Part shown: in pieces, positions 35,531 to 43,939 of the stretch
Layout of the letters: the number at the start of each line of letters is the position of its first letter
Numbering within the stretch: position 1 is the first letter of the stretch
Origin: Deltaproteobacteria bacterium
Lineage (GTDB): Bacteria > Desulfobacterota > Desulfobacteria > Desulfobacterales > SpSt-501
Length of the DNA: 64,000 bases
NCBI GenBank assembly: GCA_016219005.1
Contig: JACRCN010000046.1
Coordinates: 1 to 64,000 of the forward strand
Reading direction: 5' to 3'
Notes under the pieces: generated by a model
Told to the model about the DNA's origin: nothing
Seen by the model: only the letters and a program-made list of their open reading frames with translations
The model's database searches: none
Translations under genes and position numbers: made by a program

Positions 35531-36226
35531 ATGCAGCTTACCGTCAAACACGTGGCCAGGATCTTCAATATTCCCAAGGCCGCCGTTTACCGGTTGATCA
35601 AGAAGAGCCAGTTGCCCGTCTACCGTATCAATGACCAGTACCGCTTCAACCGCTCGGAGCTGGTGGAGTGGGCGACGTTGCACAAGGTCAACATGGGACC
35701 CTCGGCCTTTCTGGAACCGGAGACCGAGCCGTTTCCTGCCACCCGCCTGGCCGAAGCCCTGCAGGCCGGCGGTATTTTTTATCACCTGCCGGGGCCGAGC
35801 AAGGAAGAGGCGCTGCGGGCGGTGGTGGACATCATCCCCCTGCCGGCGGATGTCGAACGCGACTATATTTTTCACATGCTGCTCGCACGCGAGCAACTGG
35901 CCTCCACCGGCGTGGGCGACGGCATCGCGATCCCCCATCCGCGCAGCCCGATCCTGCTGCATGTTCACGCGCCCCTGGTGAGCCTCTGCTTCCTGAAGAA
36001 AGCCGTGGATTTCGGCGCGTTGGACGGAATCCCGGTCTTCGCCCTGATCACCATCATCACCGCTAATGCCCGCCTGCATCTGCAACTGCTGTCCAGGCTC
36101 TCCTTCTGCCTGCGCGATCCCGGGCTGCGGGAGGCCCTGGAGCGCCGGGCGCCCCGCGGGGAAATCCTTCAAGAAATCGCCCGCGTTGAATCGGAATGGG
36201 GAGGATCCTCCGGGGGAAAATCATGA
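35531..36226 (+). CDS. Helix-turn-helix / PTS EIIA (PtsN-like) fusion regulator
   Basis: A 231-residue two-domain protein. Residues 1-50 form an excisionase-type helix-turn-helix (LTVKHVARIFNIPKAAVYRLIKK). Residues 70-220 form a fructose/nitrogen-type EIIA domain with the phosphorylated histidine H136 in GVGDGIAIPHPRSP. Such fusions link PTS phosphorylation to DNA binding; a PTS EI/HPr pair is not in the window. Its stop overlaps the next start (ATGA), so it is cotranscribed with the hyf-like complex and probably regulates it. Confidence 0.85.
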   Translation: MQLTVKHVARIFNIPKAAVYRLIKKSQLPVYRINDQYRFNRSELVEWATLHKVNMGPSAFLEPETEPFPATRLAEALQAGGIFYHLPGPSKEEALRAVVDIIPLPADVERDYIFHMLLAREQLASTGVGDGIAIPHPRSPILLHVHAPLVSLCFLKKAVDFGALDGIPVFALITIITANARLHLQLLSRLSFCLRDPGLREALERRAPRGEILQEIARVESEWGGSSGGKS

Positions 36227-38193
36227 TGACGTTTTTCCTATCATCGGTGTCCCTCCTCATGGCGACCGGTTTGGCCGCACTTTTTTCCAGGAAGGGTTCA
36301 CTGATCGCGGTCGCCGGCTGCATCCTCGCGGCTATCCTGGGATTGATCCCCGTGTTGGCCAGCCTGTTCACGTCGGCCGCTTTCACGCTCCGCATCGGCT
36401 GGAACGTGCCCTTCGGCGCTTTCAGCCTGGAGATCGACCCGCTTTCCGCGTTCTTCCTGCTGCCCGTCTTTCTGCTGTCGCCCCTGGCGGCACTCTACGG
36501 TCAGGCCTACCTGCAAAACCAGGGCGGCCATGCTAAAAGCTGGTTTTTCTGGAACAGCCTCGTGGCCAGCATGGCAGTCCTGGTCGCCGCCCGCAACGCG
36601 GTGCTCTTCCTCGTGGCCTGGGAAATCATGTCCCTGTGCTCTTTTTTCCTGGTCGTCTGCGAGCACCGCCACGCGGAATCGCGCCGCGCGGGCTGGATTT
36701 ACCTGGTCTCGACGCACCTCGGAACGGCTTTCATCGTGGCGCTGTTCCTCCTTTTGGGAAACAGCGCCCATTCCTTTGATTTCAACGAATTCATCCGGTC
36801 CGGGATCGTCTCGTCCCCCGCGGCGACCCTTCTTTTCTTTCTATCCGTCGTGGGCTTCGGAACCAAGGCGGGTTTCGTTCCCTTCCATGTCTGGTTGCCC
36901 GAGGCACACCCCGCCGCTCCCAGTCACGTGTCCGCCCTGATGTCGGGCGTCATGATCAAAATGGGTATCTACGGACTGGTGCGTACCTTGACCTTTTTCA
37001 ACGCCTACCCGTTTTCGTGGGCCGCCGTCCTGATCGCCGTGGGGGCGCTCTCGGGAATTCTGGGGGTGCTCTTTGCCATCGCCCAGCATGACGTAAAGCG
37101 CCTGCTCGCCTATCACAGTGTGGAGAACATCGGCATCATCACCCTCGGCCTGGGGACCGGCCTTCTCGGAACGAGCCTTCAGCTGCCGTTCGTGGCCGTC
37201 ATCGGTTTTGCCGGAGGGTTGCTGCACGTGTTGAATCACGCCGTCTTCAAAAGCCTGCTCTTCCTGGGCGCCGGCGCCGTGGCGCTTCGCGCGGGCCCCC
37301 GGGACATGGATCGCCTCGGCGGCCTGTTGAAACGAATGCCCCGCACCGGAATCGCTTTCTTCATCGGCGCGGCGGCCATCGCCGGCGTTCCGCCGCTCAA
37401 CGGGTTCGTCAGCGAGCTCTTGATCTTTTACGCCGGTTTCGACGGCATCGTCGCCGGCAGCGTGCCCGTAGTGGCAGCCACGGTCGCCGCCGTGGCGGCG
37501 CTCGGCCTGATCGGCGGACTTGCGGTCGCCTGCTTCACCAAGGTGTTCGGGATCGTATTCTTGGGAGAGCCCCGCAGCCGCGAGGCCGAACAGGCGCACG
37601 AGGCGGACGCGCTCATGACGGTCCCCATGCTGGTTCTGGCGTCTCTGTGCGGAATCATCGCCCTCGCCTCGCCCCTAATCCTGAGGGTGTTCAAAGGAAT
37701 TCTGCCGGGGCTCACGCATCTTTCGGCAGCGGAATGTTCGTTCAGGCTCGACCGGGCGGCCCACACGCTTGAGGGTTTTCTGGCGGCCGCCGCGGCTGTA
37801 ATCGTGATGGCGACCGCCCTTGTCTGGGCAAGACGCCGCCTGCTGTCCGGTCGGTCGCAAACGGTCGTCGTCACCTGGGATTGCGGCTACGTCAAGCCTT
37901 CCGCCAGCATGCAGTACACGTCGTCATCGTTCGCGCAGCCCCTGGTCGATCTGTTCGGCTCTATCCTGCGCACTCACAAGCATCTCGAAGCACCAGCGGG
38001 CCACTTTCCATCGATCGGCTCGATGCGGACGCACACGGCCGACATCTTCCGCCGCCTGCTCTTCGACCCGCTGTTCGCCGCGGTGCAGCATGCGCTGATC
38101 ATGGGGCACTTCCTGCAACACGGACGGATCCATCTGTACGTCCTCTACATCGCGCTGACGCTGCTCATTTTGTTAGCGGTGAAGCTGCAATGA
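36223..38193 (+). CDS. Hydrogenase-4/Ehr-type complex subunit B, antiporter-like
   Basis: A 656-residue membrane protein, about 15 hydrophobic segments, of the Mrp/NuoL/N family. Functional charged residues are seen in VAWEIMSLCSFFLVV (Glu in a helix) and FHVWLPEAHPAAPSHVSALMSGVMIKMGIYG (proton-channel signature). It should move protons or sodium in a HyfB-like role. The start at ATG 36223 overlaps the regulator stop, and its own stop overlaps the next start (ATGA). Confidence 0.88.
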   Translation: MMTFFLSSVSLLMATGLAALFSRKGSLIAVAGCILAAILGLIPVLASLFTSAAFTLRIGWNVPFGAFSLEIDPLSAFFLLPVFLLSPLAALYGQAYLQNQGGHAKSWFFWNSLVASMAVLVAARNAVLFLVAWEIMSLCSFFLVVCEHRHAESRRAGWIYLVSTHLGTAFIVALFLLLGNSAHSFDFNEFIRSGIVSSPAATLLFFLSVVGFGTKAGFVPFHVWLPEAHPAAPSHVSALMSGVMIKMGIYGLVRTLTFFNAYPFSWAAVLIAVGALSGILGVLFAIAQHDVKRLLAYHSVENIGIITLGLGTGLLGTSLQLPFVAVIGFAGGLLHVLNHAVFKSLLFLGAGAVALRAGPRDMDRLGGLLKRMPRTGIAFFIGAAAIAGVPPLNGFVSELLIFYAGFDGIVAGSVPVVAATVAAVAALGLIGGLAVACFTKVFGIVFLGEPRSREAEQAHEADALMTVPMLVLASLCGIIALASPLILRVFKGILPGLTHLSAAECSFRLDRAAHTLEGFLAAAAAVIVMATALVWARRRLLSGRSQTVVVTWDCGYVKPSASMQYTSSSFAQPLVDLFGSILRTHKHLEAPAGHFPSIGSMRTHTADIFRRLLFDPLFAAVQHALIMGHFLQHGRIHLYVLYIALTLLILLAVKLQ

Positions 38194-39116
38194 TACCGGT
38201 AACCACGCAAATGGCTTTGCTGCGGTTGGCGGCCGCGTTCGTCCTGGCGCCGCTGCTGTTCGGGGTGATCAACCGCACCCAGGCGCTTTTCGCGGGCCGC
38301 AAAGGCCCGCCGCTCCTGCAGATGTATTTCGATATCGCGAAACTCATGCGCAAAGGTACCGTCATCAGCCGCACGACGACCTGGGTCTTCCGCCTCGGCC
38401 CGATCGTCGGGCTTTCGTGCGTGGCGACCGGGTGCCTGCTGGTGCCGTTTGCGGGCCTCCCCGCCCCGATCTCGTTTCCGGGGGACTTCGTGGTACTGGT
38501 GGCGCTGCTCGCCCTGATGCGATTCTTCACGGTCAGCGCGGCCCTCGACACGGGGTCCAGTTTCGAAGGCATGGGCGCCAGCCGCGAGGTCCAGTTCTCC
38601 GCCCTGGCCGAACCCGCCCTGTTGGTGAGCTTTGCCGTTCTGGCGCGGCAGACGAGTGCGCTTTCGCTGTCCGAGATGTTCGGCCAGGTTTCCGTGATCT
38701 TCTGGCAACAGGCCGCGCCCAGCTTCATCCTGGTTCTGGCCGCCCTGTTCATCGTGTTTTTAGCCGAAAACGCCCGCATTCCGTTTGACGACCCCAACAC
38801 GCACCTCGAGCTGACCATGGTGCACGAGGTAATGGTACTGGATCACGGCGGCCCGGACCTGGGCTTCATCCTGTACGGTTCCGCCCTGAAAATGTGGATA
38901 CTGGGGGCACTGATCGTAAACATCGTCATCCCGATCCACGAGATCAGCGTCTGGCCGGATATATTCCTTTTCATCGTTGGCATGCTCCTGCTGGCGGTCG
39001 CGGTGGGAGTGGTTGAATCCGTCATGGCCCGGCTGAGGCTGCTGCATGTGCCGCAGCTTCTGGTGGGAGCCGTCGGGCTCGCCATTCTGGCCCTGATGCT
39101 CATGCTGGGAGCTTGA
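38190..39116 (+). CDS. Hydrogenase-4/Ehr-type complex subunit C (NuoH-like)
   Basis: A 308-residue membrane protein with about eight hydrophobic segments. It resembles HyfC/HycD/NuoH: FAGRKGPPLLQMYFDIAKLMRKG is the conserved first loop. FLAENARIPFDDPNTHLELTMVHEVMVLDHGGPDL is the diagnostic acidic loop that links membrane and peripheral arms. The ATG at 38190 overlaps the upstream stop. The longer open frame to 37881 reads shadow sequence and was rejected. Confidence 0.9.
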   Translation: MIPVTTQMALLRLAAAFVLAPLLFGVINRTQALFAGRKGPPLLQMYFDIAKLMRKGTVISRTTTWVFRLGPIVGLSCVATGCLLVPFAGLPAPISFPGDFVVLVALLALMRFFTVSAALDTGSSFEGMGASREVQFSALAEPALLVSFAVLARQTSALSLSEMFGQVSVIFWQQAAPSFILVLAALFIVFLAENARIPFDDPNTHLELTMVHEVMVLDHGGPDLGFILYGSALKMWILGALIVNIVIPIHEISVWPDIFLFIVGMLLLAVAVGVVESVMARLRLLHVPQLLVGAVGLAILALMLMLGA

Positions 39117-39156
39117 CCCGCCGTGGAAGCTGAAACCGAGAAGCGAGAATAACGTC

Positions 39157-39795
39157 ATGGCATTCCCGATGGACTCCCTGCTGGTCTGTGTGGTCTTGAT
39201 CGACCTGGCGCTGCTGGCCGTAAACCGGCTGGTGACGCTGGTCCGCATCGCGGCCCTCCAGGGCGTGCTGATCGGCGGGCTATCCCTCTATGTCGGCGGC
39301 GCCGACGCCGCTTCGATCCTGACCGCGACCGCTAGCCTGGTGCTCAAGGGTATCGTCTTCCCGTTCATGCTGATGCGGGCCATGCGCGAGGCCAGTATCA
39401 ACCGCGAGGTCGAACCGTACATCGGCTTGAACCTGTCCATCATCTTCGGCCTGGCGCTGCTGGCCCTGTCGCTGTGGCTGGGCTTCAAACTTCCGCTGCC
39501 CGTTGCCGCGGCATCGACACTCATCGTCCCGGTCGCGCTGTTCACCATATTGGCGGGGCTTTTCCTGATCGTCGGCCGCTTGAAGGCATTGACCCAGATC
39601 GTGGGCTACCTGGTCCTTGAAAACGGGATTTACACCTTCAGCCTGGCCATCAGCCACCAGTCCTCCTGGATCGTGGAGCTGGGAATCCTTCTGGATGTGT
39701 TCGTGGCGGTCTTCATCATGGGTGTCATCACCTATCAGATCAACCGCGAGTTCGACCACATCGACACCAATCAACTCAGCGATCTGAAAGATTAG
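39157..39795 (+). CDS. Hydrogenase-4/Ehr-type complex subunit E (NuoK-like)
   Basis: A 212-residue membrane protein with about six hydrophobic segments. It has the HyfE pattern: an N-terminal half with LIGGLSLYV and LTATASLVLKGIVFPFML, and a second half with GRLKALTQIVGYLVLENGIYTFSLAI. The conserved Glu of VLENG is expected in proton transfer. It ends two bases before the next gene. Confidence 0.87.
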   Translation: MAFPMDSLLVCVVLIDLALLAVNRLVTLVRIAALQGVLIGGLSLYVGGADAASILTATASLVLKGIVFPFMLMRAMREASINREVEPYIGLNLSIIFGLALLALSLWLGFKLPLPVAAASTLIVPVALFTILAGLFLIVGRLKALTQIVGYLVLENGIYTFSLAISHQSSWIVELGILLDVFVAVFIMGVITYQINREFDHIDTNQLSDLKD

Positions 39796-39797
39796 GC

Positions 39798-41267
39798 ATG
39801 ATCATCCTCGCATTACTGACAATCCCTTTCGCGGCCGCCGGCGCGTCGATTCTGATCAAGCCGGATCGGGTGCGGCGAATCCTCGTCATCGGGACGGCCG
39901 CCGTCCATCTGAGCATGGTCGCCGGGTTGTGGGTCCACCCCGTACCAGCCGACCCGACCGCCTGGCTCGCCGTGGATGCGCTGGGCCTCATGTTTTTGAG
40001 TGTGACGAGCCTCCTGTTCTTCTGCTCCGCGCTCTATTCGGTGTTTTACCTGAAGCGCGTCGCCGAAAACCCTCAATATGAATCCTCCGATGATGATGTC
40101 CTGTTCGGGCACAGACTGGAAGCCCGTTTCTCGGCCTGGCTGTGCCTGTTTCTGGGCTCCATGTCCCTGGTCTGTCTCTGCCGCAACTTCGGCCTGTTGT
40201 GGGTGGCCATCGAGGCAACGACCCTGTTCACGGCGCCGCTCATCTTTTTCAAACGCAACCGCCATTCGCTGGAGGCCACCTGGAAATACCTGGTGCTGTG
40301 CTCGGTCGGAATCGCTCTCGCGCTCCTGGGCAATTTTTTCATGACCATTGCGGCCGTGGTCAACCCGGATCAACCGGTATCGCTCTTCCTGCCGGATCTG
40401 ATCCGGGGCGCGCCGTCCATGCACCGGGTATGGCTCAAGGCGGCATTCCTGCTTTTTTTCGTCGGTTACGGAACGAAGATCGGGCTGGCCCCGCTGCACA
40501 ACTGGCTGCCCGACGCGCACACAGAGGCGCCGTCGCTTGTCTCAGCACTCCTCTCCGGCGCGTTGTGCAACTGCTCCTTTCTCGCGCTCATGCGGGTGCA
40601 GCAGATCATGGTCGCCGCCGGCTTGTCCGGATTCACCGAGGACGTGTATCTGGTCATCGGCCTGCTGTCCATGGCGGTGGCCGCGGTGTTCATCCTTGGA
40701 CAGGGCAATTATAAGCGCATGCTCGCCTACTCGACCGTCGAGCACATGGGTATTGCCGCCTTCGGCATCGGCGTGGGAGGCTCCGCGATTTTCGGCTCCA
40801 TGCTGCAGGTGGTGAACAGTGCGGTGGTGAAGTCCATGCTCTTTCTGGTCGCCGGCAACATCCTGGCGGCCTACCGAACCAAAACCGAGGACGGCGTACG
40901 CGGCATGCTTCAGGCGATGCCCGTGTCCGCAGGCCTCTGGATCGCCGGGCTCTTTGCCATCACAGGCGCGCCGCCCTTCGGCGTGTTTTTTGGAAAATGG
41001 GTGATCCTCGTGGAAACCTTTGCTACGGGGCGCTTCGTGGCAGCCGTTCTTTTCCTGTTTTTCCTGGCCGTCATATTCATCGGCATGAGCAAGACCATGC
41101 TCGAGATGGGCTTCGGCGGGTCGCAGCGTCTTAAAATGACCGAGAACCCGCTCAGCCTGGCATCGCCGCTGATCCTGGGCCTCATCTCCCTGCTGCTGGG
41201 TCTCGTGGTGCCGACAGCCGTTTCGGACCTTCTGCACCAGGCGGCCCGGATGCTGAGCGGAGGCTGA
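39798..41267 (+). CDS. Hydrogenase-4/Ehr-type complex subunit F, antiporter-like
   Basis: A 489-residue membrane protein with about 13 hydrophobic segments, HyfF/NuoN-like. It shows LLWVAIEATTLFTAPLIFFKRN (helix Glu), GYGTKIGLAPLHNWLPDAHTEAPSLVSALLSGALCNCSFLALMR (channel signature) and YKRMLAYSTVEHMGIAAFG. It is the second ion-moving subunit of the complex. Intergenic distances are two bp before and five bp after, so the operon is tight. Confidence 0.89.
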   Translation: MIILALLTIPFAAAGASILIKPDRVRRILVIGTAAVHLSMVAGLWVHPVPADPTAWLAVDALGLMFLSVTSLLFFCSALYSVFYLKRVAENPQYESSDDDVLFGHRLEARFSAWLCLFLGSMSLVCLCRNFGLLWVAIEATTLFTAPLIFFKRNRHSLEATWKYLVLCSVGIALALLGNFFMTIAAVVNPDQPVSLFLPDLIRGAPSMHRVWLKAAFLLFFVGYGTKIGLAPLHNWLPDAHTEAPSLVSALLSGALCNCSFLALMRVQQIMVAAGLSGFTEDVYLVIGLLSMAVAAVFILGQGNYKRMLAYSTVEHMGIAAFGIGVGGSAIFGSMLQVVNSAVVKSMLFLVAGNILAAYRTKTEDGVRGMLQAMPVSAGLWIAGLFAITGAPPFGVFFGKWVILVETFATGRFVAAVLFLFFLAVIFIGMSKTMLEMGFGGSQRLKMTENPLSLASPLILGLISLLLGLVVPTAVSDLLHQAARMLSGG

Positions 41268-41272
41268 CACCG

Positions 41273-42814
41273 ATGGAAGCAAAGCCAATTCCGGATCGTT
41301 TTCTCAGATTGCATCCCAATGTGAAGGCGCTGCTGCGTGACGTGCCGGTCCTGGCATTCGACCGGTTCCGGGACACATTCCTGTCACAGGTCGCGTCGGG
41401 AGCCCGGGTCTCGGCCTATTTCGCCTCGCCGCGCGGCGATGGTTCTGCGCGGTTGCTGGCCGTGCTGTCCCAGCCGCTGTCAGCCACCCTGGCTGTTTTC
41501 GCAGCCGATGTGGGCGGCTCCTACCCCGCCCTCACCCCCGACTGTCCCAAAGCCCACTGGTTCGAGCGCGAAATCGCGGAGCAGTGGGGGGTTATCCCGC
41601 TGGGGCACCCGTGGCTCAAGCCCGTTCGCTTTCACGCATCTTATGCACCGAACCGGGATGCCTGGCAGCGCAGGCCCGGCGACCCTATCCGGCCCGCTGA
41701 CTGGGATTTTTTCCGGGCGCAAGGTGAGGACGTGCATGAAGTGGCAGTCGGACCGGTGCATGCCGGGGTCATCGAGCCCGGCCATTTTCGCTTTCAGTGC
41801 CATGGCGAGAATGTCCTGCATCTGGAGATTTCCCTGGGCTACCAGCACCGGGGGGTGGAACGGGCGCTGATCGGCGGGCCCGACGCGCGATCCATTCACT
41901 GCGCGGAAACCCTCGCCGGCGACACCACGATCGGCCATGCCATCGCCTACAGCATGGCGATGGAGGCGCTCGCGGGGATCAGAGTCCCGGCCAAGGCCCA
42001 GATCCTGCGGGGCATTATGCTGGAGCTCGAGCGGCTGGCCAATCACACGGGGGATCTCGGCGCTCTCGCAGGCGACGTGGGCTTTCTGCCCACCCTGTCC
42101 TACTGCGGCCGGCTGCGCGGGGATTTTCTCAACATGACCGCAGCCCTCTGCGGCAGCCGCTTCGGCCGCGGCATGGTGCGGCCGGGGACCGTGCGGTTCG
42201 ATGCAGACAGGCAGCGCATTCAACGGCTCACGGAGCACCTCGACCAGACCATGCACGACGTGCGTGCCGCCGTCAGCCTGCTGTGGGACACACCCTCGGT
42301 CATGGCCCGTTTCGAGCACACCGGCGCCCTGCACCGCGAAGCCGCAGCCGCCCTGGGCCTGGTCGGTGTCGCGGCCCGCGCCTGCGGCCTCGAACAGGAC
42401 GTGCGTACCGATTTCCCGTTCGGCGTGTACCGCTTCGCCCATGTGCCGGTGTCGACCTGGGACACGGGCGACGTGTTTGCCCGCGCCTGGGTGCGCTGGA
42501 TGGAGATCCAGCGCTCATACGAATTCATCTGGGATAACTTGATGGCGCTGCCGGATGACCCTTTGCCGCCCCTGCCCCCCGAGGCTGAGATGGAACCTGA
42601 TTCCATCGTCGTGAGCCTGACGGAAGGCTGGCGGGGCGAGATCTGCCACGTGGTCCTGACGGACCCGGCCGGCCGTTTCGCCCACTACAAAGTCGTCGAT
42701 CCGTCCTTTCACAACTGGTTTGGCTTGGCCGTGGCGCTGCGGAATCAGCAGATTTCAGACTTTCCGCTGTGCAACAAGAGCTTCAACCTGTCCTACTGCG
42801 GCCACGACCTTTAG
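41273..42814 (+). CDS. Ehr-type large subunit (NuoC-NuoD/HyfG-like) without NiFe ligands
   Basis: A 513-residue soluble subunit. Residues about 1-130 are NuoC/HycE-N-like (WFEREIAEQWGVIPLGHPWLKPVRFH), and 150-510 are the NuoD/hydrogenase large-subunit fold (GPVHAGVIEPGHFRF, QHRGVERAL, LELERLANHTGDLG). In NiFe hydrogenases two CxxC pairs bind the metal. Here the first site reads SIHCAETLAG with one Cys (C210), and the C-terminus reads LCNKSFNLSYCGHDL with C500 and C509 nine apart. It therefore should not hold NiFe and is like EhrL proteins of unknown substrate. Confidence 0.87.
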   Translation: MEAKPIPDRFLRLHPNVKALLRDVPVLAFDRFRDTFLSQVASGARVSAYFASPRGDGSARLLAVLSQPLSATLAVFAADVGGSYPALTPDCPKAHWFEREIAEQWGVIPLGHPWLKPVRFHASYAPNRDAWQRRPGDPIRPADWDFFRAQGEDVHEVAVGPVHAGVIEPGHFRFQCHGENVLHLEISLGYQHRGVERALIGGPDARSIHCAETLAGDTTIGHAIAYSMAMEALAGIRVPAKAQILRGIMLELERLANHTGDLGALAGDVGFLPTLSYCGRLRGDFLNMTAALCGSRFGRGMVRPGTVRFDADRQRIQRLTEHLDQTMHDVRAAVSLLWDTPSVMARFEHTGALHREAAAALGLVGVAARACGLEQDVRTDFPFGVYRFAHVPVSTWDTGDVFARAWVRWMEIQRSYEFIWDNLMALPDDPLPPLPPEAEMEPDSIVVSLTEGWRGEICHVVLTDPAGRFAHYKVVDPSFHNWFGLAVALRNQQISDFPLCNKSFNLSYCGHDL

Positions 42815-42828
42815 ATAGGAAGGCTTGC

Positions 42829-43593
42829 ATGCTGAACGTGTTGAAAGCAAGATGGCATCAGGGATACCGGACGATTCCGTACCCCCAGGCAGCACCCTCC
42901 CTTCCCGACCGGTTCCGGGGCCTGCCGCAGGTTCGCTTCTCCCTCTGCCCGGATGGTTGCCACGCCTGCATGGCCGCCTGCCCGACCGGGGCGATCGACA
43001 TGGACGAGCATGGGAAGCGCCGTATCGACCTGGGGCGCTGCCTTTTCTGCGGCGAGTGCGGCGTGGTCTGCCCGCACCAAGCCATTATGTTCACCACGGA
43101 TCATCGACTGGCGGTGCGCGAGCGGCGGGATCTCTGCCTGCATGAAGGCGACGTTCTGAATCGGGCGGCGGCCCTCGATAAGAAGATGCTCCGGGTTTTC
43201 GGAAGGTCGTTGAAATTCCGCCAGGTCAGTGCGGGCGGGTGCAATGCCTGTGAGGCGGACATCAACGTGCTCACCACCATCGGATTCGATCTGGGCCGCT
43301 TCGGCATCCAGATCGTGGCTTCCCCCCGGCACGCCGACGGGCTCCTGGTGAGCGGTCCGGTGACCCGGAACATGGCGCTTGCCCTGCAAAAGACCTACGC
43401 GGCGGTCCCGGCCCCACGCCTCATCGTGGCGGTCGGCGCCTGCGCTATCTCGGGCGGACCCTACGTCGGTCTTCCCGAACAGAACAACGGTGTGCCCTCC
43501 GCGCTTCCGGTAGACCTCTACATCCCCGGCTGTCCGCCGCACCCCATCACGATTCTGGATGGGTTTTTGCGCCTGTTGAACAAGATCGCCTGA
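42829..43593 (+). CDS. Ferredoxin-NuoB fusion small subunit (HyfH+HyfI/EhrS-like)
   Basis: A 254-residue electron-transfer subunit. Residues 35-90 are a two-[4Fe-4S] ferredoxin: C40/C44/C47/C51, then C71/C74/C77/C81. Residues 120-254 are NuoB/HyfI-like with C138, C141 (GGCNACEAD), C205 (GACAISGG) and C235 (PGCPPHP) for the proximal cluster. In Hyf these are two proteins. All cluster ligands are kept, so electrons can reach the large subunit even though its NiFe site is gone. GGAAGG precedes ATG 42829. Confidence 0.88.
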   Translation: MLNVLKARWHQGYRTIPYPQAAPSLPDRFRGLPQVRFSLCPDGCHACMAACPTGAIDMDEHGKRRIDLGRCLFCGECGVVCPHQAIMFTTDHRLAVRERRDLCLHEGDVLNRAAALDKKMLRVFGRSLKFRQVSAGGCNACEADINVLTTIGFDLGRFGIQIVASPRHADGLLVSGPVTRNMALALQKTYAAVPAPRLIVAVGACAISGGPYVGLPEQNNGVPSALPVDLYIPGCPPHPITILDGFLRLLNKIA

Positions 43594-43774
43594 GCCCTGC
43601 GTCAAGAATCGGCCGTCAAGGACCACGCAAAACAGCAGCCCTGACCATCGCGCAGAATACCGCACCGAATCAAAGAGCTGGAAGAAGCTCGGGAGCTGTG
43701 TTAAAAATTCGCAACGCGGGGTCCGGGACCCGCGCCCGACGTCTAAAAATCCACATCCCCTGCTTTCCCAAAAG

Positions 43775-43932
43775 GACGGGATCGATGAGGTCCTTTCCAC
43801 GGGAGTTCAGGCGTTGGTCAGCTCCTGTCAGCAGTGCGTGTGCACGATGATGGGCTACGTCAAGGCAATAGGATCCAACTCGAAGCGCTGGATATCGTAC
43901 AGATGATGCGACGCGCCTTGAAGAAAGCGTAA
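43775..43932 (+). pseudogene. Frameshifted C-terminal fragment of a CCG-domain Fe-S oxidoreductase
   Basis: One frame reads DGIDEVLSTGVQALVSSCQQCVCTM (to about 43860). Another then reads RIQLEALDIVQMMRRALKKA and a stop at 43930-43932. Together they match the end of cysteine-rich (HdrB/GlpC-type) domains, where SCQQC binds the cluster. One base change in the reading frame and the lack of an N-terminal part indicate a relic. The rest of the 346-bp space (43594-43774) has a CGCGGG..CCCGCG hairpin near 43715 and no gene. Confidence 0.5.
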
Positions 43933-43939
43933 TTGCCGA

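Noticed and set aside
36196-36222. Longer start for the HyfB-like subunit
   Set aside because: It lies inside the regulator gene; the ATGA overlap at 36223 with GGGGGAAAA upstream is the natural start.
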